Shown: positions 20,927 through 34,263 of the stretch, in pieces
How the letters are laid out: each line of letters starts with the position of its first letter
How positions within the stretch are numbered: position 1 is the stretch's first letter
Source: Sycon ciliatum
Taxonomy: Eukaryota; Porifera; Calcarea; Leucosolenida; Sycettidae
Reading direction: 5' to 3'
NCBI RefSeq assembly: GCF_964019385.1
Contig: NC_088643.1
Location: forward strand, 75,328,096-75,392,095
Length of the DNA: 64,000 bases
Notes under the pieces: generated by a model
Told to the model about the DNA's origin: nothing
What the model saw: only the letters and a program-made list of their open reading frames with translations
Database searches by the model: none
Program-made: the position numbers and the translations under genes

Positions 20927-21350
20927 TGTTGTTGTTGTTGTTGTGTTTATTTCAATTCGCAAACCAAACGGGCAGATCTGCCCAATGAAAAGGTGGCGAA
21001 TGCAGATAGAAAGCAGTAATAAATGAAATTGGGGACTGATGTAATTAGGATAGAGGTGGAGAAAAACTAAGCCAGCTGATCATCAAACAGGACGTTTGGT
21101 ACTCTAGGTACTAAGGGTGTGCGGGATCATGCTGGCGCGGAACTGGCGGAGCGTGGAGATGGCACGTATGTCACTGGGTAAGGTGTTCCACAGCTGGGCG
21201 CCCCGGAACGCGAGGCAACCCTTGCCGAACCTGGTGGAAACTGGCGGTTGGCGCAGACCCATGGTGGAGTGCAACCTAGTTGGGCCAGCTGACGAAGGGA
21301 CTAGGAGGGCTTGCAGATCAGAACTTGCGTGCCCATTCCGATGGATTATT
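20927..21350 (-). pseudogene. LINE 3' end fragment with (CAA)n tail
   Basis: Read on the minus strand: LWNTLPSDIRAISTLRQF near 21210-21150, the usual C-terminal end of LINE ORF2, a stop soon after, a 3' UTR, AATAAA-like sequence and an (AAC)n tail (plus-strand TTG repeat at 20920-20944). It is 5'-truncated. Confidence -1.
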
Positions 21351-21392
21351 GCTCGTGACTCATATCCTATTTACATGTACATGTACATGTAT

Positions 21393-22215
21393 GTATAGTA
21401 GTAGTAGTATTTATTATTTTTTTAGGGAAATCCCTACAGACGTTGCCATCTTTTTACAAGGAACCCTCAGTGCTCTTTTCAGAGCGAAATGAAAGCGGAT
21501 GGTTGATCAGCTTGGCGACACAACATAGGCAGAGAATTCCACCGATCAGCGCCAAGGAAAGAAACAGAGAACATGCCATATCTAGTTTAGCAGCAGGCAA
21601 AGAAATAGACGAGAAGGACTGTCCTCTAGTGCGCCTATCTGTACAAGTAGCAGCTGATTGTAGAGTGAACATAGAGTAAAGCAGGGGACTTGTCAGCTTG
21701 TTGATACATCGGAACACAAAGACAAAAAGTCGCAAGTTGAGGCGAGACTCCAGCGAGTATAATTTAGCATGCTGGAAAAGGAAAGCAGTTGGGGTGCGCC
21801 TAGAAAGGCCGAAGACCTTCTTCATACCAGTGTGACTTAGTGTAACAAGGCGAGAATACAGATATGAAGTTAAACAGCGCACATACGAATTACTGGCATA
21901 CTCAATGGTGGATTGTATTTGGGATAAGTAATAAAAGATGCGTCTTGTGGCATGATCTACTGAGCGGCGGCATCGCCGGAACACTCCTATTTTCTTATAA
22001 ACAGACGTGCAAACATGGTCAACCTGGTCTTCAAACGTAAGGTGCTCATCAATAATCAGACCGAGATAGCGAGTAGTTGGGGAAGGTGGAATATCTACCG
22101 GTACATCACCTCATGCAATGGCCAGATCTGGGGCGAGGGAAAGAGGCTTCCTCCGGAGCACCATGAATTTCGTTTTCACGGGATTCAAGATCAGGCCAAT
22201 ACTTTCCAGGTATGT
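21393..22215 (-). pseudogene. LINE ORF2 C-terminal fragment with (TAC)n-type tail
   Basis: Minus strand: LNPVKTKFMVLRRKP (about 22195), an in-frame TGA, RYLGLIIDEHLTFEDQV (about 22060), then YASNSYVRCLTSYLYSRLV (about 21890). A frameshift precedes WNSLPMLCRQADQPSAF (about 21530). It ends with a TTAAAAAAATAATAAATACTACTAC-type tail near 21400. An inactive copy from a family whose 3' end recurs near 42745-42830. Confidence -1.
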
Positions 22216-22780
22216 CTGTAGCAGTATGCTCCTTCAGGCTTTCTCTCCTGTTTTCGCCAACCACCATTTTTCGTGGTTGACGAAAATTCTGCACAGGCCG
22301 GCGGCCCGGATGCCGCTGCCTTACCGCTTATTTTATTTCCTTTCTCTCCCAAATTACTTGGCACTACTGGTTCAACATTAATTGTATATTCACACTTAGT
22401 AGTATGACTGCGAGAGCATGAAACTTGCTTGAGGTAGCAGCAAACAAGCCTTGATTGTCTTTGCTGTTCTGTATTCACGCCTAATATGTATAGGATATTG
22501 ACCAAGACGAGGTCTATATTTCCCATATAGATCGAAGTCGAGGTCAATATCCTATTTATCACGATTCCTTTGCCATAACCCCCAAATTTGTTCCTTTAGG
22601 AGCCATTTTAGCCATTTTAGTATAGCATTTGTACTACATACATGTACATGTATAGTATACATAGGATGTAGCCTATTTTGGGTACAAGGCTGTAAGAACA
22701 GCAGGTTTTAGCATCTGCAGCACAGTGGCTGGGTGGTATAAGAGGTTGCTTGAGATTCATACTGTTGTGGGTAGGCATAT

Positions 22781-22965
22781 GCGGATAATGCCGGCAGAAA
22801 AATTGGCAGAATTCGGTACTTTTTCTGGTAAGTTTCATGCATGTTTGGTATGTGGATAAAGAAATTGAGCAGCATTCGAGGAATTGCCCGCCATAAGGTT
22901 TGTATGGTTCTGCCAATTTCACTGCTTTTCGAGTAGAATCTGCCACCTTTTCGAGCATTATCCGC
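22781..22965 (-). mobile_element. About 185-bp MITE, TIR GCGGATAATGC (copy 1)
   Basis: Ends GCGGATAATGC and GCATTATCCGC are complementary. A second, inverted copy lies at 39311-39496. Both copies keep a frame reading MLEKVADS, KLAEPYKPYGGQFLE, CSISLSTYQTCMK and TRKSTEFCQFFCRHYP. Confidence -1.
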
Positions 22966-22984
22966 ACACCCCTAATTGCCACTG

Positions 22985-25900
22985 TGCATGCTTGATAGCC
23001 ATGCTGTCATCGCCATACATGGCTGTATGTAACGATGTACATGTACATGTATGGCAAAATCAATGCATCATCACCAGGCACACTGAGTTTGTATACATGT
23101 ACATGTACCATGCCGGTGTGGAGGCTTCTTTCGTTCATTATTACACTTCCTGTTACCAGAGTCCGGTATTCCGCAGAGAGGTCGTGTCAAGACTGAACCA
23201 GGCGATGCTCAGATTGTGATACATGTAATGAGGTGCATAATGACTGCTTTACTGATGAAGTAGTTCTGCATCAGCCGATCGCACTTTGTCGCTGCGAAGA
23301 GTGTTGACTGTTTATACGTCGTTGCTCATCCAGTTGGCGGCAGCCAGCCGCCACAGACACTTCAGCCCATGGATCCAACGCCTTTGCGACAAAGTACTGT
23401 AACCCGAGCCCCTAGCTCCTAACCCCACACCCGACAAGGACGCACTGTCTAAGACAAGTGGCCCTAGGCAGGCGGCAGGTAGGACGTGCTCGGTGATGAG
23501 AGGGGGCATGACTCACACGCCAACAGCCACACAAATGTCGGGCTGTACTGGGACACATCGGGTTTACGTCAGTCAAGCGTAATTACGTTTGCTTTCAGGT
23601 CCGAAAAAGTCACAAAATATCGACACGCCCGCCTCGCCTCACGCCTAAAATGCCAAGCATGCGGGCACTTCAGGCGGCCACTTGAGAATCTCTCTCGCGC
23701 GGAAAACACGGTGTTGTGTGCGGGCAAGTAATTCAGCGCAAGCGTGTGCAAACATTCTGTTAGTGCTACCAATTAAAATTTGGGAGGTGAACTGAATACA
23801 AAAGACATGTACATGTCCATGTACATGTAGATGAGTTTACTTGCCAGATTTCTGGTGACTCGTGGCGAGCGTCTTTTTTCTTATTGAGTCGCCCCTGAAT
23901 GGGCTCCTCCCTATACCCGTGAAAGGTAAGTCCTTACACGTTATACAACCAATGCCTGCAATCATGCTTCTTCGGCCGCTATCCATCATGTGACGTCTCC
24001 CAATTGGATTGAAACTTTGCCTGACTTGGTTATCTCTTTTCCTCTCCTGCTTTCTTTCCTACCGGTAAACCATTCAATAGAAGGGCTGGTTTTGAGGTAA
24101 ATACAACATTCGGAATACAACATTCGGGGCAGCCACCTTCTTCTACAAGTACATGTACCACCGAAATCGCAACATCTCAGTTCGAACACCATGATATCTT
24201 ATTCAACACAATACAAGGCCAAGCTGCCTCTAGTCTAACGTTAGTGCTAAACGGTAAACCCTAGGCGCAGTGGTACCCTGTGTTGGTGTTGAATTGCACT
24301 GTGTTTCTTGTATTGAGACATTCCCTGGAGCATGCAGTGAAGTGCTAGTGCCATTTTAGTTGCCTGGTATTGACATTAGGGCGTTGATGAGATTCATGCT
24401 TTCCTAAACCTCCGAGAAACATTCAATGATGCAGTGGCGCCAGTCATCTCGAACCCTGTGCTAACCACTGTACCGTCTCAACAGTTTGGTCATTCCAGGA
24501 TAACGACACGTTGGGTGCACGTAACCAACTAACCATGCTACTTACTACCTTGTCACGGATGTGTGGTTATCAACTTATCACATTGGCAGATCAGCCTAGA
24601 TTATTGGGGTGTGAGGAAAGAGTTTCTGTTTCAGAGCTTCCACGAAGCGAGCTTCTTCTCGAACAGGAGTTGCTGAACAGGAGCCAGTTGACATCCGATT
24701 GTGTTGCCGTGCATGTAGTGGCGATAGTGCCTGCTACAGTACCATGCTGAAGGTACAAATCTCATGCCATCGGAGACCATCCCACTGATCTCATACTGCA
24801 TGTTCCGGTAACAGAACACCCGTAGATACTAGATGTGTACGTTGTTACCGCGATCAAATGGCCTAGTGATTTGGTCTCAATGATCGGGTTTTGGACAATC
24901 TATTATGATAGATGATACTGTAGTTTGGTCTTTTCTTGCCCCTGAACATCCCGACCTAACTAACTGAGTCTGTCTTGCTCGTACACGTACGTCTGTTACA
25001 TCATGTATGTGTCCCTTTGTTGTAAGCCGCGCGACACTGCATAACCCGTTCAGTAGTCCACCGGTGCGGTGGTGCAGTGTTACCGATACTGAACTACGCT
25101 AGGCTTCTGCATTATGTACATATGTATGCGTATGTATCGGGATGATTCGCTTCATTGTTAGACACACAACCTCTTCACGAATACACACGCAAAATACACA
25201 GTGTACATCTTGTACGTACACACGCACACGTAGCAGATATGCAATAACTTCGTGCGCTGAAAACAATAGAACTTGTTTTCGCGTTCATGTGGTCACGCAC
25301 GCCGCATGTCTCTCGCGCAAGTGTTTCGTAGAAACAGAGGAAATGACCATTGCAGAATGCAGCGCAGTCACGCACAATGCGTGATTTGCAGGCACAGCCG
25401 CATGCGTGCGGAAGGACTCGTCTGCAAGACGGTACAACATAGCTCTCCAGACCTTCTCGCGACGAACTTTTTTACCATTGGACGCTTCAAGGTTACACAC
25501 AGGAAACACGGCCTGTGGCCTGAGCATCGACAGCGCACCATGAAGTAAAGGACTCGAGCCCTCAAGGCATGCTTGGAGTCACTCATTTATAAGCAAATAC
25601 CACCATGGTTAGGAAGTCGGTTCCGACTCCAGGCATAACACACACGAACACACACGCAAACTGTCTACGCATTCAACGAACGCGGAAAAGAAGCCGATAA
25701 TGATTAGGCTGGCGGCCGCGCGAACGTAGTAAGTACAGTAGTGCAGCACCAATGGTAATCATGGTAATACTAATACTGCCCCCAGGCCCAGGCCCAGGTG
25801 CCGCCATGCATGGTCAACTCGTGTGGTGCCTGGTGGTGTCTTATGGTAGGAGCCCGTGATTCGTGAAGGATATGACAATTGACATGCTTGTTTGAGCACA

Positions 25901-28780
25901 GGAATGCGGGAACTGGAAACAAGGCCTCGCAGACCATCCCGTTCTTTTCCGTGCGGTAATCAACATCAACCCTGCAGACCTGCACATCTGGTAACTAATG
26001 CAGCGGCCAATTACGACGTTGTCATGATCAAAACTGCTCTTTGCATTCGGCTGCATGGTTGATTCGATCCCATCATGCGGCGATGAGGAGTTTAGAAGTA
26101 GTATATCCACCTCGCGATTGTACGTCTTCCTGTATCGTCACCGATTCCACGAGGTTCTACTATGTTCTGTAGTGGTGTTGTCGAATGCTAATGCCTCGAA
26201 GGCGTCATAACCAGGAGATGAGGATCCGGTACATGCGCGATTTCACCATTGTTTGGGTATTCTAGGGAAATGTCAAGTAGACGAAGTACAGGCTACAGTG
26301 ATACATCTTGTGCATTAGCAGTGCAGTTAAGTTAAGAAGATGACGTATTCTAGTACCATGGAATAGGACTTGGGAAGTTGGGATGTCCACACTGTGCAGT
26401 AACACTAACACAGCACGGTCTGCCTCTGAATAGTATGGTCTTGGCATGTCCTTATACATGTAATGTCATGTACCTACATGTATATCCGCTATACGAATCT
26501 GGACCACGGGCATAGTGACTAGTGTGCACACCGACACATGCACGGCTAGGCTGTCTCTTGACCTGGGTCACACGGTGAACACCTCCGCTCCGAAGCATGT
26601 GCATGATTGTGCACCCTGGTTTCCAGCTCTATTACAGTATTAGTAGTATCGTCGATGGATGATTTCAGGGTATCCATGCACAATAGTGCACAACAGTAAA
26701 GGCACTTCGACTCTGAAGTTCGAGCAGGACGGTATCCATTATCTGTCATGACCAAAGCCTGGTAACACATCTACATGTAAATGCTCAAGCACAGCGCTGG
26801 AAGTGTGAGGTTTCACAGACTGTCAGTGGCAACCCAACACTGTACTGCCGCTGCTCCCCTGCCCCATCCCCAATTTGGGCCTGGAAACGAGCTTCAAGCA
26901 ACTCTATACTGAAGAGCAATTCCAGCATGGTATGGGTGATTCGAGAATGTGTGAGGTGACAAGTGCTCCATGAGGGCGGTGATATCATGATGGGCTTCAA
27001 TACCAGCACCTATCTCACACCTTTCTTCTCTTTCACCACCAGTTTAGTGCTGTTATCATTTTTGGCGGATGTGCTGGGTAACCAGGTGAGCTGGACTCAT
27101 CAGGCCCGATGTCTTCCTGTAACAGATACCCGACTAGTGTTGCTACCAATACTACTTCAGAAGAAGTAATAATTAGAATACCATGCACCACTGTGAACAC
27201 AAGGTCTGCTAAGTTCATCATCAGCACACTTGTAGGAGATGAGACGTATCGCCTACCGAGCGAAAAAAAGGCACCGCGTATCCTGCGCTTCAGTGAGACA
27301 TACGGCGGGAGTATTGGATACCTTGTCTTCGCACCAAGCTCTCAGGAAGGATCGAATGGTCTGGTTCTGAGCTAATTATTCCAGGCGTGCAAGTGTTGTG
27401 CTATTCGACACCATCACACAGTCACACCATTCTCGGATCGATGCGCATGGTTATTATCATACGGCTAAAACTAGTAAAAGCTGTGACATCATACCTGCTC
27501 CTCATGCAATACAGTCCATGTAGCGTAATATTAGCATATCAGCGACGTAAAGATCGGGTAGCCAATACACTAACGTGGATAGATTCTACTAATCTTCTCC
27601 TGACCACGACCTTCTCCGGCCTTCTCCTGAGCCTGTTTCACCTCCATCTTGCACTGTACGTGTGCTGGTACATACGCATACCGATAACTGATTCAGTACA
27701 TGAACATGTATGTGGTTGGAAAAGACAAGATTCCGAGCGCGGGCCAATCGGAGAGCCCAATATGACCACGCGTGCGCCATGGAGCCAGTCCTCTGTGTCA
27801 GAATAAAGTGAAACTACATGTATGCGATGTGACAACTATACAATGTGACTGACATTGTCCAGTCTGTCCATAGCAGGCACGCTGTCGGAGCCAAAGGTAT
27901 GTGACACGATTCGATGAGACAATTTCAGCTCTGAAGCCGTTTGGCAACTGCAAATCAGACCAAGCAACGCACACTGTGTAGATCTACCATGAAATTTAAG
28001 ACATTGGACCTTCAAGTTCAACTCTGTCAACCGCATATTGCACACACACACATACGGTGCTGCAGCCAACAAACTGCATGCACAAGTACCATCTGTGCAA
28101 ACAACAAGGATCGGTGTCAACAAGAGAGAAAAGTGGTGGCGGCACTCCGCGGCTTCACCAGGAGCAAAACTTACAAGAATCGCGGGCAGATTGTACTGTT
28201 TGTAGTGTTATGAGTGAGTCCGCTTTGCGCGGAATGATGTGGCAAGACCTTGCCAAGAAGTGAAGGTTCCGTCCGAAAGCTATTTCGCTTCACATTGATT
28301 TGACAATGTCAGCGGTGCTGCGGTGCAAGGAGATGACTCCCACGGGCCCCCGGACCAATACTGGCAATAGCCCCCAAACCTATGCTTTCTGCTTGTTTGT
28401 TGTCGCCGACAGAAGTCATGTTATTCTGGCACTTGCCGGCTCCCTCGCAAGGAAACCACCGCCCTGTGAGCGCACACATACATACACATACACATACATG
28501 TACATGTACATCGTGTAAGTAGATAGGCGGCATGATGACGTGTACAGTCATGTACAATCATGTATGTAAGACCTAAAACACAAGTAGTTAGTTACTTTCG
28601 ACTTTCGACTTGAAAAATAACATGCAGTTGCATTGGTATGGAGCATCGACCACAGGCACGTTAACTACGAGTCTATTTCAAATACATGTACAATGTCAAT
28701 GTGCATGTACATGCAGCACCGAATAGGAATAGTGGATGATGCATGGTGAAGGTGAAACGACTTCTTTCTCGGGTATCGTT
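22985..28780. other. Gene-poor interval
   Basis: No gene I can support. Open frames here (for example 27109-27375) are short and lack matching splice context. There are scattered ACATGTACATGTA palindromic runs and no large tandem array. Confidence -1.
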
Positions 28781-28900
28781 TTCTAGTAGATCATCAGGCT
28801 TACTGACGACTGAACAGCTTTCAGATTGTGCACTTGAAAAGTGAATATCAGAACATCAGCTGCACGTGTACCCGTAACACCATCGATCACTGGAACACAG

Positions 28901-29000
28901 TTTACCGGCATGATAAGATACATGTATGTGTATGTATGCATGTATGTGTACATGTATGTGTATGTGTGCATGTATGTGTATGATTGTGTACATGTATGTG
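28901..29000. repeat. ACATGTATGTGTATG-type short repeats
   Basis: Imperfect tandem array of TGTATGTGTA and CATGTATG units. It produces the Thr/His-rich frames seen on the minus strand. Confidence -1.
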
Positions 29001-29209
29001 GTGTGGATTGAACGAAGACAAAGTGCCTCGCCTCGCCCAGGAAAGACACTTGACATTTTCAGGCCACCAAGAAAATGACGCATAGTCAGGTACATAATTA
29101 TTATAATTGCACATGTTCTCGTACTGTCCTCATCAGGGAAGTTGGGGGGGGGGGGCATAGGTGCAAGGTTCCTTCCAGCCGCCTGCTTCATACTCATAGT
29201 CAGTGGCAC

Positions 29210-29421
29210 GGTCTTGCACAGAGTCTGGTGCCCCGATGGTTTGAGCAAGATGGTGGAGAGGCGTGATAAGGCGAAGGCGGATGCTGACCATCAGGAGTTG
29301 TTTACATTCGAGCCGCATGAGTTTGACTCGTCCACGTCGTACTCAACCCAAGCCCTACACCGGTACCGGCACACCTCCACAGCACCTTACAGTCGGGCGT
29401 ATTTCACCCGAGGCCACCATT
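29210..29421 (+). CDS. Possible orphan terminal exon (weak)
   Basis: After a CACAG acceptor-like site an open frame encodes MVERRDKAKADADHQELF and continues to TRGHH and TAG at 29419. Composition is protein-like and not repeat-like, but no partner exon or family is recognised. It could equally be chance. Confidence -1.
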
Positions 29422-30660
29422 AGCGAGCTGCATGCTCCTCCGATCCTTCTCCTTGTCGGCGAACGCGGAAGACAGCCTCATCGCCCCTGGGTTCTGAACG
29501 CGTTGCAGTTCTCCTCCGCCCGGAAGACAAACAAACCGCGACTACATTGCTCGCACTCCTGTCGAGATGGTTGAGCGCCTGTGGCGCAGCAAGTGCTATT
29601 GGTTACCAAGACCCTGATCTTGTTCAGGAAGGTAATTACCGCATCGTTGAAGGTGATTAACCACGCTGTCAAGGTCCTACACGCCGTGAGAATTTCGTCG
29701 GTTCTGGTAGCCTCCTCCTTACGTACTGGCATTCCTCGGGGTCGACCACCCATGTGGATGGTACAGTGTACATGTACGTGTATCAGATCCATGAAAGGAA
29801 GATTTGTCCAGTGCCAAATGGAGAGACTGGCATGACAGGACACACATTCTGTAGTGCCTGGTTCGGGCAACTCGTTCCCTATCCGTATCACAAGGAAACG
29901 GATGACTGTATAGTAGATCTAGAGTATAGTTGAACAGCGTAGTGCATGTGCAAGGACATTTCTCATGGATGTACAATACAATACGATATACCGGTACATG
30001 TAAATTTGATAATGCGAGCAACAAATTGGGCAGGGCACATTACAACCTTGATTTGGCCAGTACTAAACTAATCAAGGCATACTTATGACACGTCCATGTG
30101 CATGAAGGCACGAGCCGAGGGTTGCTACTCGGTGAGTGAGGAAGCAAAATTTAAATGCAGGCACCCCTAACCCACAAACCCCTTGCACAAAACTCAGAAG
30201 TGACACTGGTGGTGTCAATCTACTGAAATCACAGGGGAAGCCTACCCGCACCTGTGCCACTTCCCCACTTTGTCACATCGTAAGCTGATCGCTCTACTAT
30301 CCATGCACGCACCGGTTGTAATACTATCGTGCAAGAAGTTATGCGCTGCTGACTCTTGCAAAGCTGATTTTCGCCAAGGATCACAACATACATGTATAAT
30401 TATGATTGTAATGTATGCTGTAAAACCGGCCCGGTGAACTATTGCCATAATTATTAACCTTTATCCTCCCATTGTTCCCATAACAGTTTTTTAATAGTTC
30501 GGTGTTCTGTACAATGTACAATGTACAATGTAGCTTTGTAATCAGGCCAAAGCCGTATTGACTACTGCACTACTCCCTGATTACTCGTAGAAAGTTATCT
30601 ATTTCCCAGAGTGTAAGACGCCCCTCCCCCATTTTCAGGTCCTCCTTTTAAAGTTTAGTA

Positions 30661-30846
30661 CAGTGGAACCTCTCTTTCCGACCACCTCCCCAATCCAACC
30701 ACTAGTCTTATTCTCGGTCCGGAACTTTCCTCCGTAAAGCGCGCATACAGTTATTACTGGATGGTCATTTTCACACATCAGACCGTTCTGGAAATCGTCT
30801 GTCACTTTGCCCCGTCAGAAGGGTGGTCGGAATTCCGAGGTTCCAG
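30661..30846. mobile_element. Mariner-type MITE, CAGTGGAACCTC termini
   Basis: The left CAGTGGAACCTC..TTCCGACCACC and the right GGTGGTCGGAATTCCGAGGTTCC are imperfect complements. TA flanks the left end, and a TA lies 2-3 bp outside the right end. About 186 bp, no coding content. Confidence -1.
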
Positions 30847-31350
30847 ATAATATACTTAGTATTAGTACATGATGTATTCACTCGAGCTGTGGTAAGTTGC
30901 TCTCGACTCACGTGGAGCCATGTACATGTAGTACTTGGCACGTGAGTCGCTACTGTTGCCGTAATAATGCAGTGGGGGTCTAGGAAACCATGGCAATCGA
31001 GGTGAGCAAGAGAAGACAAAAGGAAACAACCAAATCATGCCAGCAGAGAATGCGCCTGTGGCGCTCAATACCAACTCGTTTTTCGAACACATTCATACAC
31101 AGTACATGTACAATGTACAATGTACATTGTAGGTGCATTGGCAGTTGCACATGTAACGTTACTTTGTAATAATAATATTCGAGGGATCCGCGTTAGCATC
31201 ACTTGAATGTTCAGAAACACACACAGCTATAGCCTTCGCTTCCGCAGGCCACCACTAAGCCTTTACACCTTAGTGGCGAATGCAGACCTCACAAGTGAGT
31301 CAGCGTTACTTTGTACATGCATAATAACAAGAGTAGATAAACACTCTAAT

Positions 31351-31763
31351 AGGGAGGTTTAGTCCCACGTAATCCGTGGGTACTTTACGTGTGTGTACCA
31401 CGTGATACTCAGTGACCCACGTACAGACGTTTTCTGATTCACGACATACCGTGTATGGAGGCTCACCCACGTTCCGCCAGAACGTGGGAGAAATGATCAG
31501 AATGGAGTGCATTGTGCACTGTAGCTGTGAGGGCGCTCAGCTGAAGAAGTTTCCGAAGTACGAAATCAAAAATAATACTGGATGAGCTTCTTAGGCCCGG
31601 GTAGCTTCGTCTTTGACCAGGTTTGGGCCTTTCGCTTCATGCTTTTGTTTGTTCCGTGTGACTAAACACAACAATACATTGCAACGTGGGTGCCCTTCAT
31701 CCACTTTACGTGGATCACTCACGTACGCGCCAAGTTTCCGTTACGTGGGAACTAAACCTCCCT
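31351..31763. mobile_element. MITE with AGGGAGGTTTAGT termini
   Basis: AGGGAGGTTTAGTCCCACGT at the left and the complement of ACGTGGGAACTAAACCTCCC at the right, 413 bp apart, flanked by AAT on both sides (a possible 3-bp target duplication). The interior repeats CCACGT and ACGTGG motifs. Non-coding. Confidence -1.
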
Positions 31764-32062
31764 AATAATAATAATACAGCACGCATGTACAGGTAGCTCA
31801 TTATTATTAAAAAAATCAAATGAGGGTCATGCGTCTGTCGACAACGTCGAGCCAGTGCGTTCTGTCTGAGGCAAACTGCTCCGCTTCCAAAAGAGACATG
31901 TTGGAACTGAGTAAAAGGCCTTCACATGGCAATAAATACAACAGATTACAAAGAAAATGTTGAGTCACCTCCACCATTACACTGCGCTCTTTAGCCGACT
32001 AGACCCTCCTGCACACAACCATCACCATTGCGAGGACACTTCGTAGACGATATTGATAAACT

Positions 32063-32106
32063 CCTTCAGACAGCTGTTTCGCTAATACATAGCTCATCAG
32101 TGAAGG
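32063..32106 (-). ncRNA. Type I hammerhead ribozyme, canonical core
   Basis: On the minus strand: stem I CCTTCA/TGAAGG (32106-32101 with 32068-32063), CTGATGA (32100-32094), stem II GCTA/TAGC with loop TGTAT, GAAA (32080-32077), a minimal stem III ACA/TGT with a 2-nt loop, and cleavage triplet GTC. Every core base matches the hammerhead consensus. No associated coding region or terminal repeats were recognised. Confidence -1.
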
Positions 32107-32319
32107 TAGATGTTGAATGATTAAAAATATAGACCAAACTGCTATTATATAGGGGGTTTCCACATACAAAACTGGCATAGATGAGGTGATAACGCGGGAA
32201 AAGGAAAGTGTGAAGTACTGTTGACCCGCATTGGACATGCATGCAGCGTCGGAAAATCGGCGCGGAAAATCAATCACTATTCAATGCAGAAATAACGTGC
32301 CAGAATCAGAGTACTATGT

Positions 32320-32358
32320 AACCAAGAGTCCATAACCGTTTGGGTTATGGACTCTTGA
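32320..32358. repeat. Hairpin CCAAGAGTCCATAA..TTATGGACTCTTG
   Basis: Inverted repeat with a short spacer (CCGTTTGGG). A related hairpin (CACCAAGAGTGCATAAA then TTTATGGACTCTTGGTG) lies at 47799-47844 inside another MITE. This copy lies between the two minus-strand hammerheads. Confidence -1.
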
Positions 32359-32768
32359 TGTAACTAGTAGATTACAAAGAAGCCCAGAAGTCGCCCAGTG
32401 ACCAGATGGGTAGACAACATAAGGTACATGCATGTATGCTGGCACTGAAGCTGTTTTCTTGTTTGTTTTGTTTTTAATTTCGGATAGTCGGCTAATACTT
32501 CATCTTGAGGGCTAGACAGGGGGAAGTAACCATGTAGCCTGGGCGCGAGCCCACCTTTCGACACCAGGAGTAACAGCTCGCTCGACTCGGCTCTACTGAG
32601 CGAAGCAGTTTGGAAACGTCGGTGGTCTCAACACCACTACTTAGTGAAACTGACCATATTAGAATGACGTCGCGTCAGCAGAATAGTGATCATGTAAAGA
32701 GTTGCTCAGGTTGGGAATGGGAATGCGATCAACGGGTTCAGAACAATATAATATTATTATTACTCAAT

Positions 32769-32814
32769 CTGCGGACAGCATGCTGTTTCGTTCTTTTTGA
32801 ACTCATCAGCGCAG
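32769..32814 (-). ncRNA. Type I hammerhead ribozyme, canonical core
   Basis: On the minus strand: stem I CTGCG/CGCAG (32814-32810 with 32773-32769), CTGATGA (32809-32803), stem II GTTC/GAAC with loop AAAAA, GAAA, a 5-bp stem III ACAGC/GCTGT with a 2-nt loop, and cleavage triplet GTC. An AT-rich (TAA)n-like stretch follows on the 3' side. All paired stems differ from those at 32063-32106 while the core is the same. Confidence -1.
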
Positions 32815-33270
32815 CACAGAGGAAATGAGAATATTATTATTATCGATATTTCACGGTTCGCGTGAGACTCGGCTGGAAACCGAGTTTTCCGCATCCGTAG
32901 GAACGCCACCACCCTTCAAGGATCAAGGCGCAGATGCAGCTTCTATTTAAAAGCGGTGGGAGGTGAGTAGATCAGCTCACCAGAAAGTGGTCAAAGACCG
33001 AAAATCCCATTCACTGCATCCATGTGCAGAACAATACACATGCTCAAATCACTTCTGTTCAGACCGCCTTGTTTTGGTGATGACTGAGACAGGAGAGGTA
33101 CATGACATGTAGGCTAACGTTAGAGGGCGACAAGGTCGCTGACCACACTCAACGGTAACATGCCTATCATACATGTACCGGTAGTTGGGTTGGGTTTCGC
33201 ACTGTCAATCCAAAGTTCCAAACATGCTTCAGAATATTGCAAGAAGGGAGGGGGAGAAAGAAAGAAAGTG

Positions 33271-33276
<6 letters not shown>

Positions 33277-33331
<55 letters not shown>

Positions 33332-33337
33332 GAGAGA

Positions 33338-33404
<67 letters not shown>
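33277..33404. repeat. (GA)n microsatellite, about 128 bp
   Basis: AG dinucleotide array with two small interruptions (GATA and GGG). The long Ser-Leu and Glu-Arg frames across it are artefacts. Confidence -1.
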
Positions 33405-33407
<3 letters not shown>

Positions 33408-33840
33408 CCACTCGGTTCGGATGGTCGCAAGACCGATACTCTGCCAACCGGTTATCATGGCTATGGCTGTAGTCGGGAGCACTGTTTCGACACAGTGATA
33501 GTGCGTCCTCCGCCTTGTAACATGCTGCCCACCGGCCAACATGTAAGAGAAGTAGAATCTACCGTTTGGGACAGACAATAACCCAGTACACAAAAGCACT
33601 TGATCACATTGCCGGCCATTACCTAGCACTAGTATCCATTTTCAGTCCATTCGCTCGGAACTTTTCGTGTGCACGTAGTAGCTGAGTGAGCACGATGATA
33701 GAGTGAGCATGAGGGAAGACAATGAAGACTTAGAGTGGAAAGTACTAGTAAGTTAGTTTGACAAAAATAGGAGATCCCCTGGATAGACGTTAGTCTTCGG
33801 GTAATCCTGAAATAAAGATTTCCTATCTCTCCTCACATGT

Positions 33841-34085
33841 CGTCTTGTTTTAAACTTTCATTTTCCTAAGAGTGTTCCACGTCGTCGTAATGCGAATACT
33901 TCCTCCACTTCTTTCTAGCACCAGCATCACAGCGTCAACCTGCTGGATGATCTCATCGTTTGCCTAGTCGCTACGCAGCTGGCAGCAGCGTTTTCCGTGG
34001 CCTCCTTGTTAGGATCTGGCAAGAACGGTTGCTTCTGAGCGGCGTATTGCTTCTCCAGGTTCGCGTTAGTCTTGTGTAGCCTGTT
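33841..34085 (-). pseudogene. Possible coding relic or exon pair (weak)
   Basis: On the minus strand, after a CAG acceptor-like site at about 34081, an open stretch encodes LHKTNANLEKQYAAQKQPF and on to AASCVATR. A different frame then gives DEIIQQVDAVMLVLERSGG and NTLRKMKV before TAA at about 33858. Helical, charged, protein-like composition in two frames suggests a broken gene or transposon ORF. Family not recognised. Confidence -1.
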
Positions 34086-34263
34086 TACCGTTTTAGTAAG
34101 AAGTATAATAATTATTATTGATTTACAACAAATGTCAATAATCCTCATTCGCTGAAACTTCATCTGAATGCCAGACGGAAAGGAAAGCTCCGGTCTCATC
34201 GGGTTGAGGGAATGGAGATTAAGTGAATTATTTCATGGAGTAAGTCAGCGGATTTTCTAGTGG

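Noticed and set aside
27082-27104. Minus-strand CTGATGAGTCCAGC identical to part of the 18032 hammerhead
   Set aside because: No GAAA or stem III follows. It could be a relic but is short enough to be chance.
27109-27375. 88-codon frame of protein-like composition
   Set aside because: No start context, no recognised family and no partner exons; kept as unassigned.
29118-29140. Minus-strand CTGATGAGGAC as a hammerhead start
   Set aside because: The second core box reads GAGAAC and not GAAA; stems do not pair.
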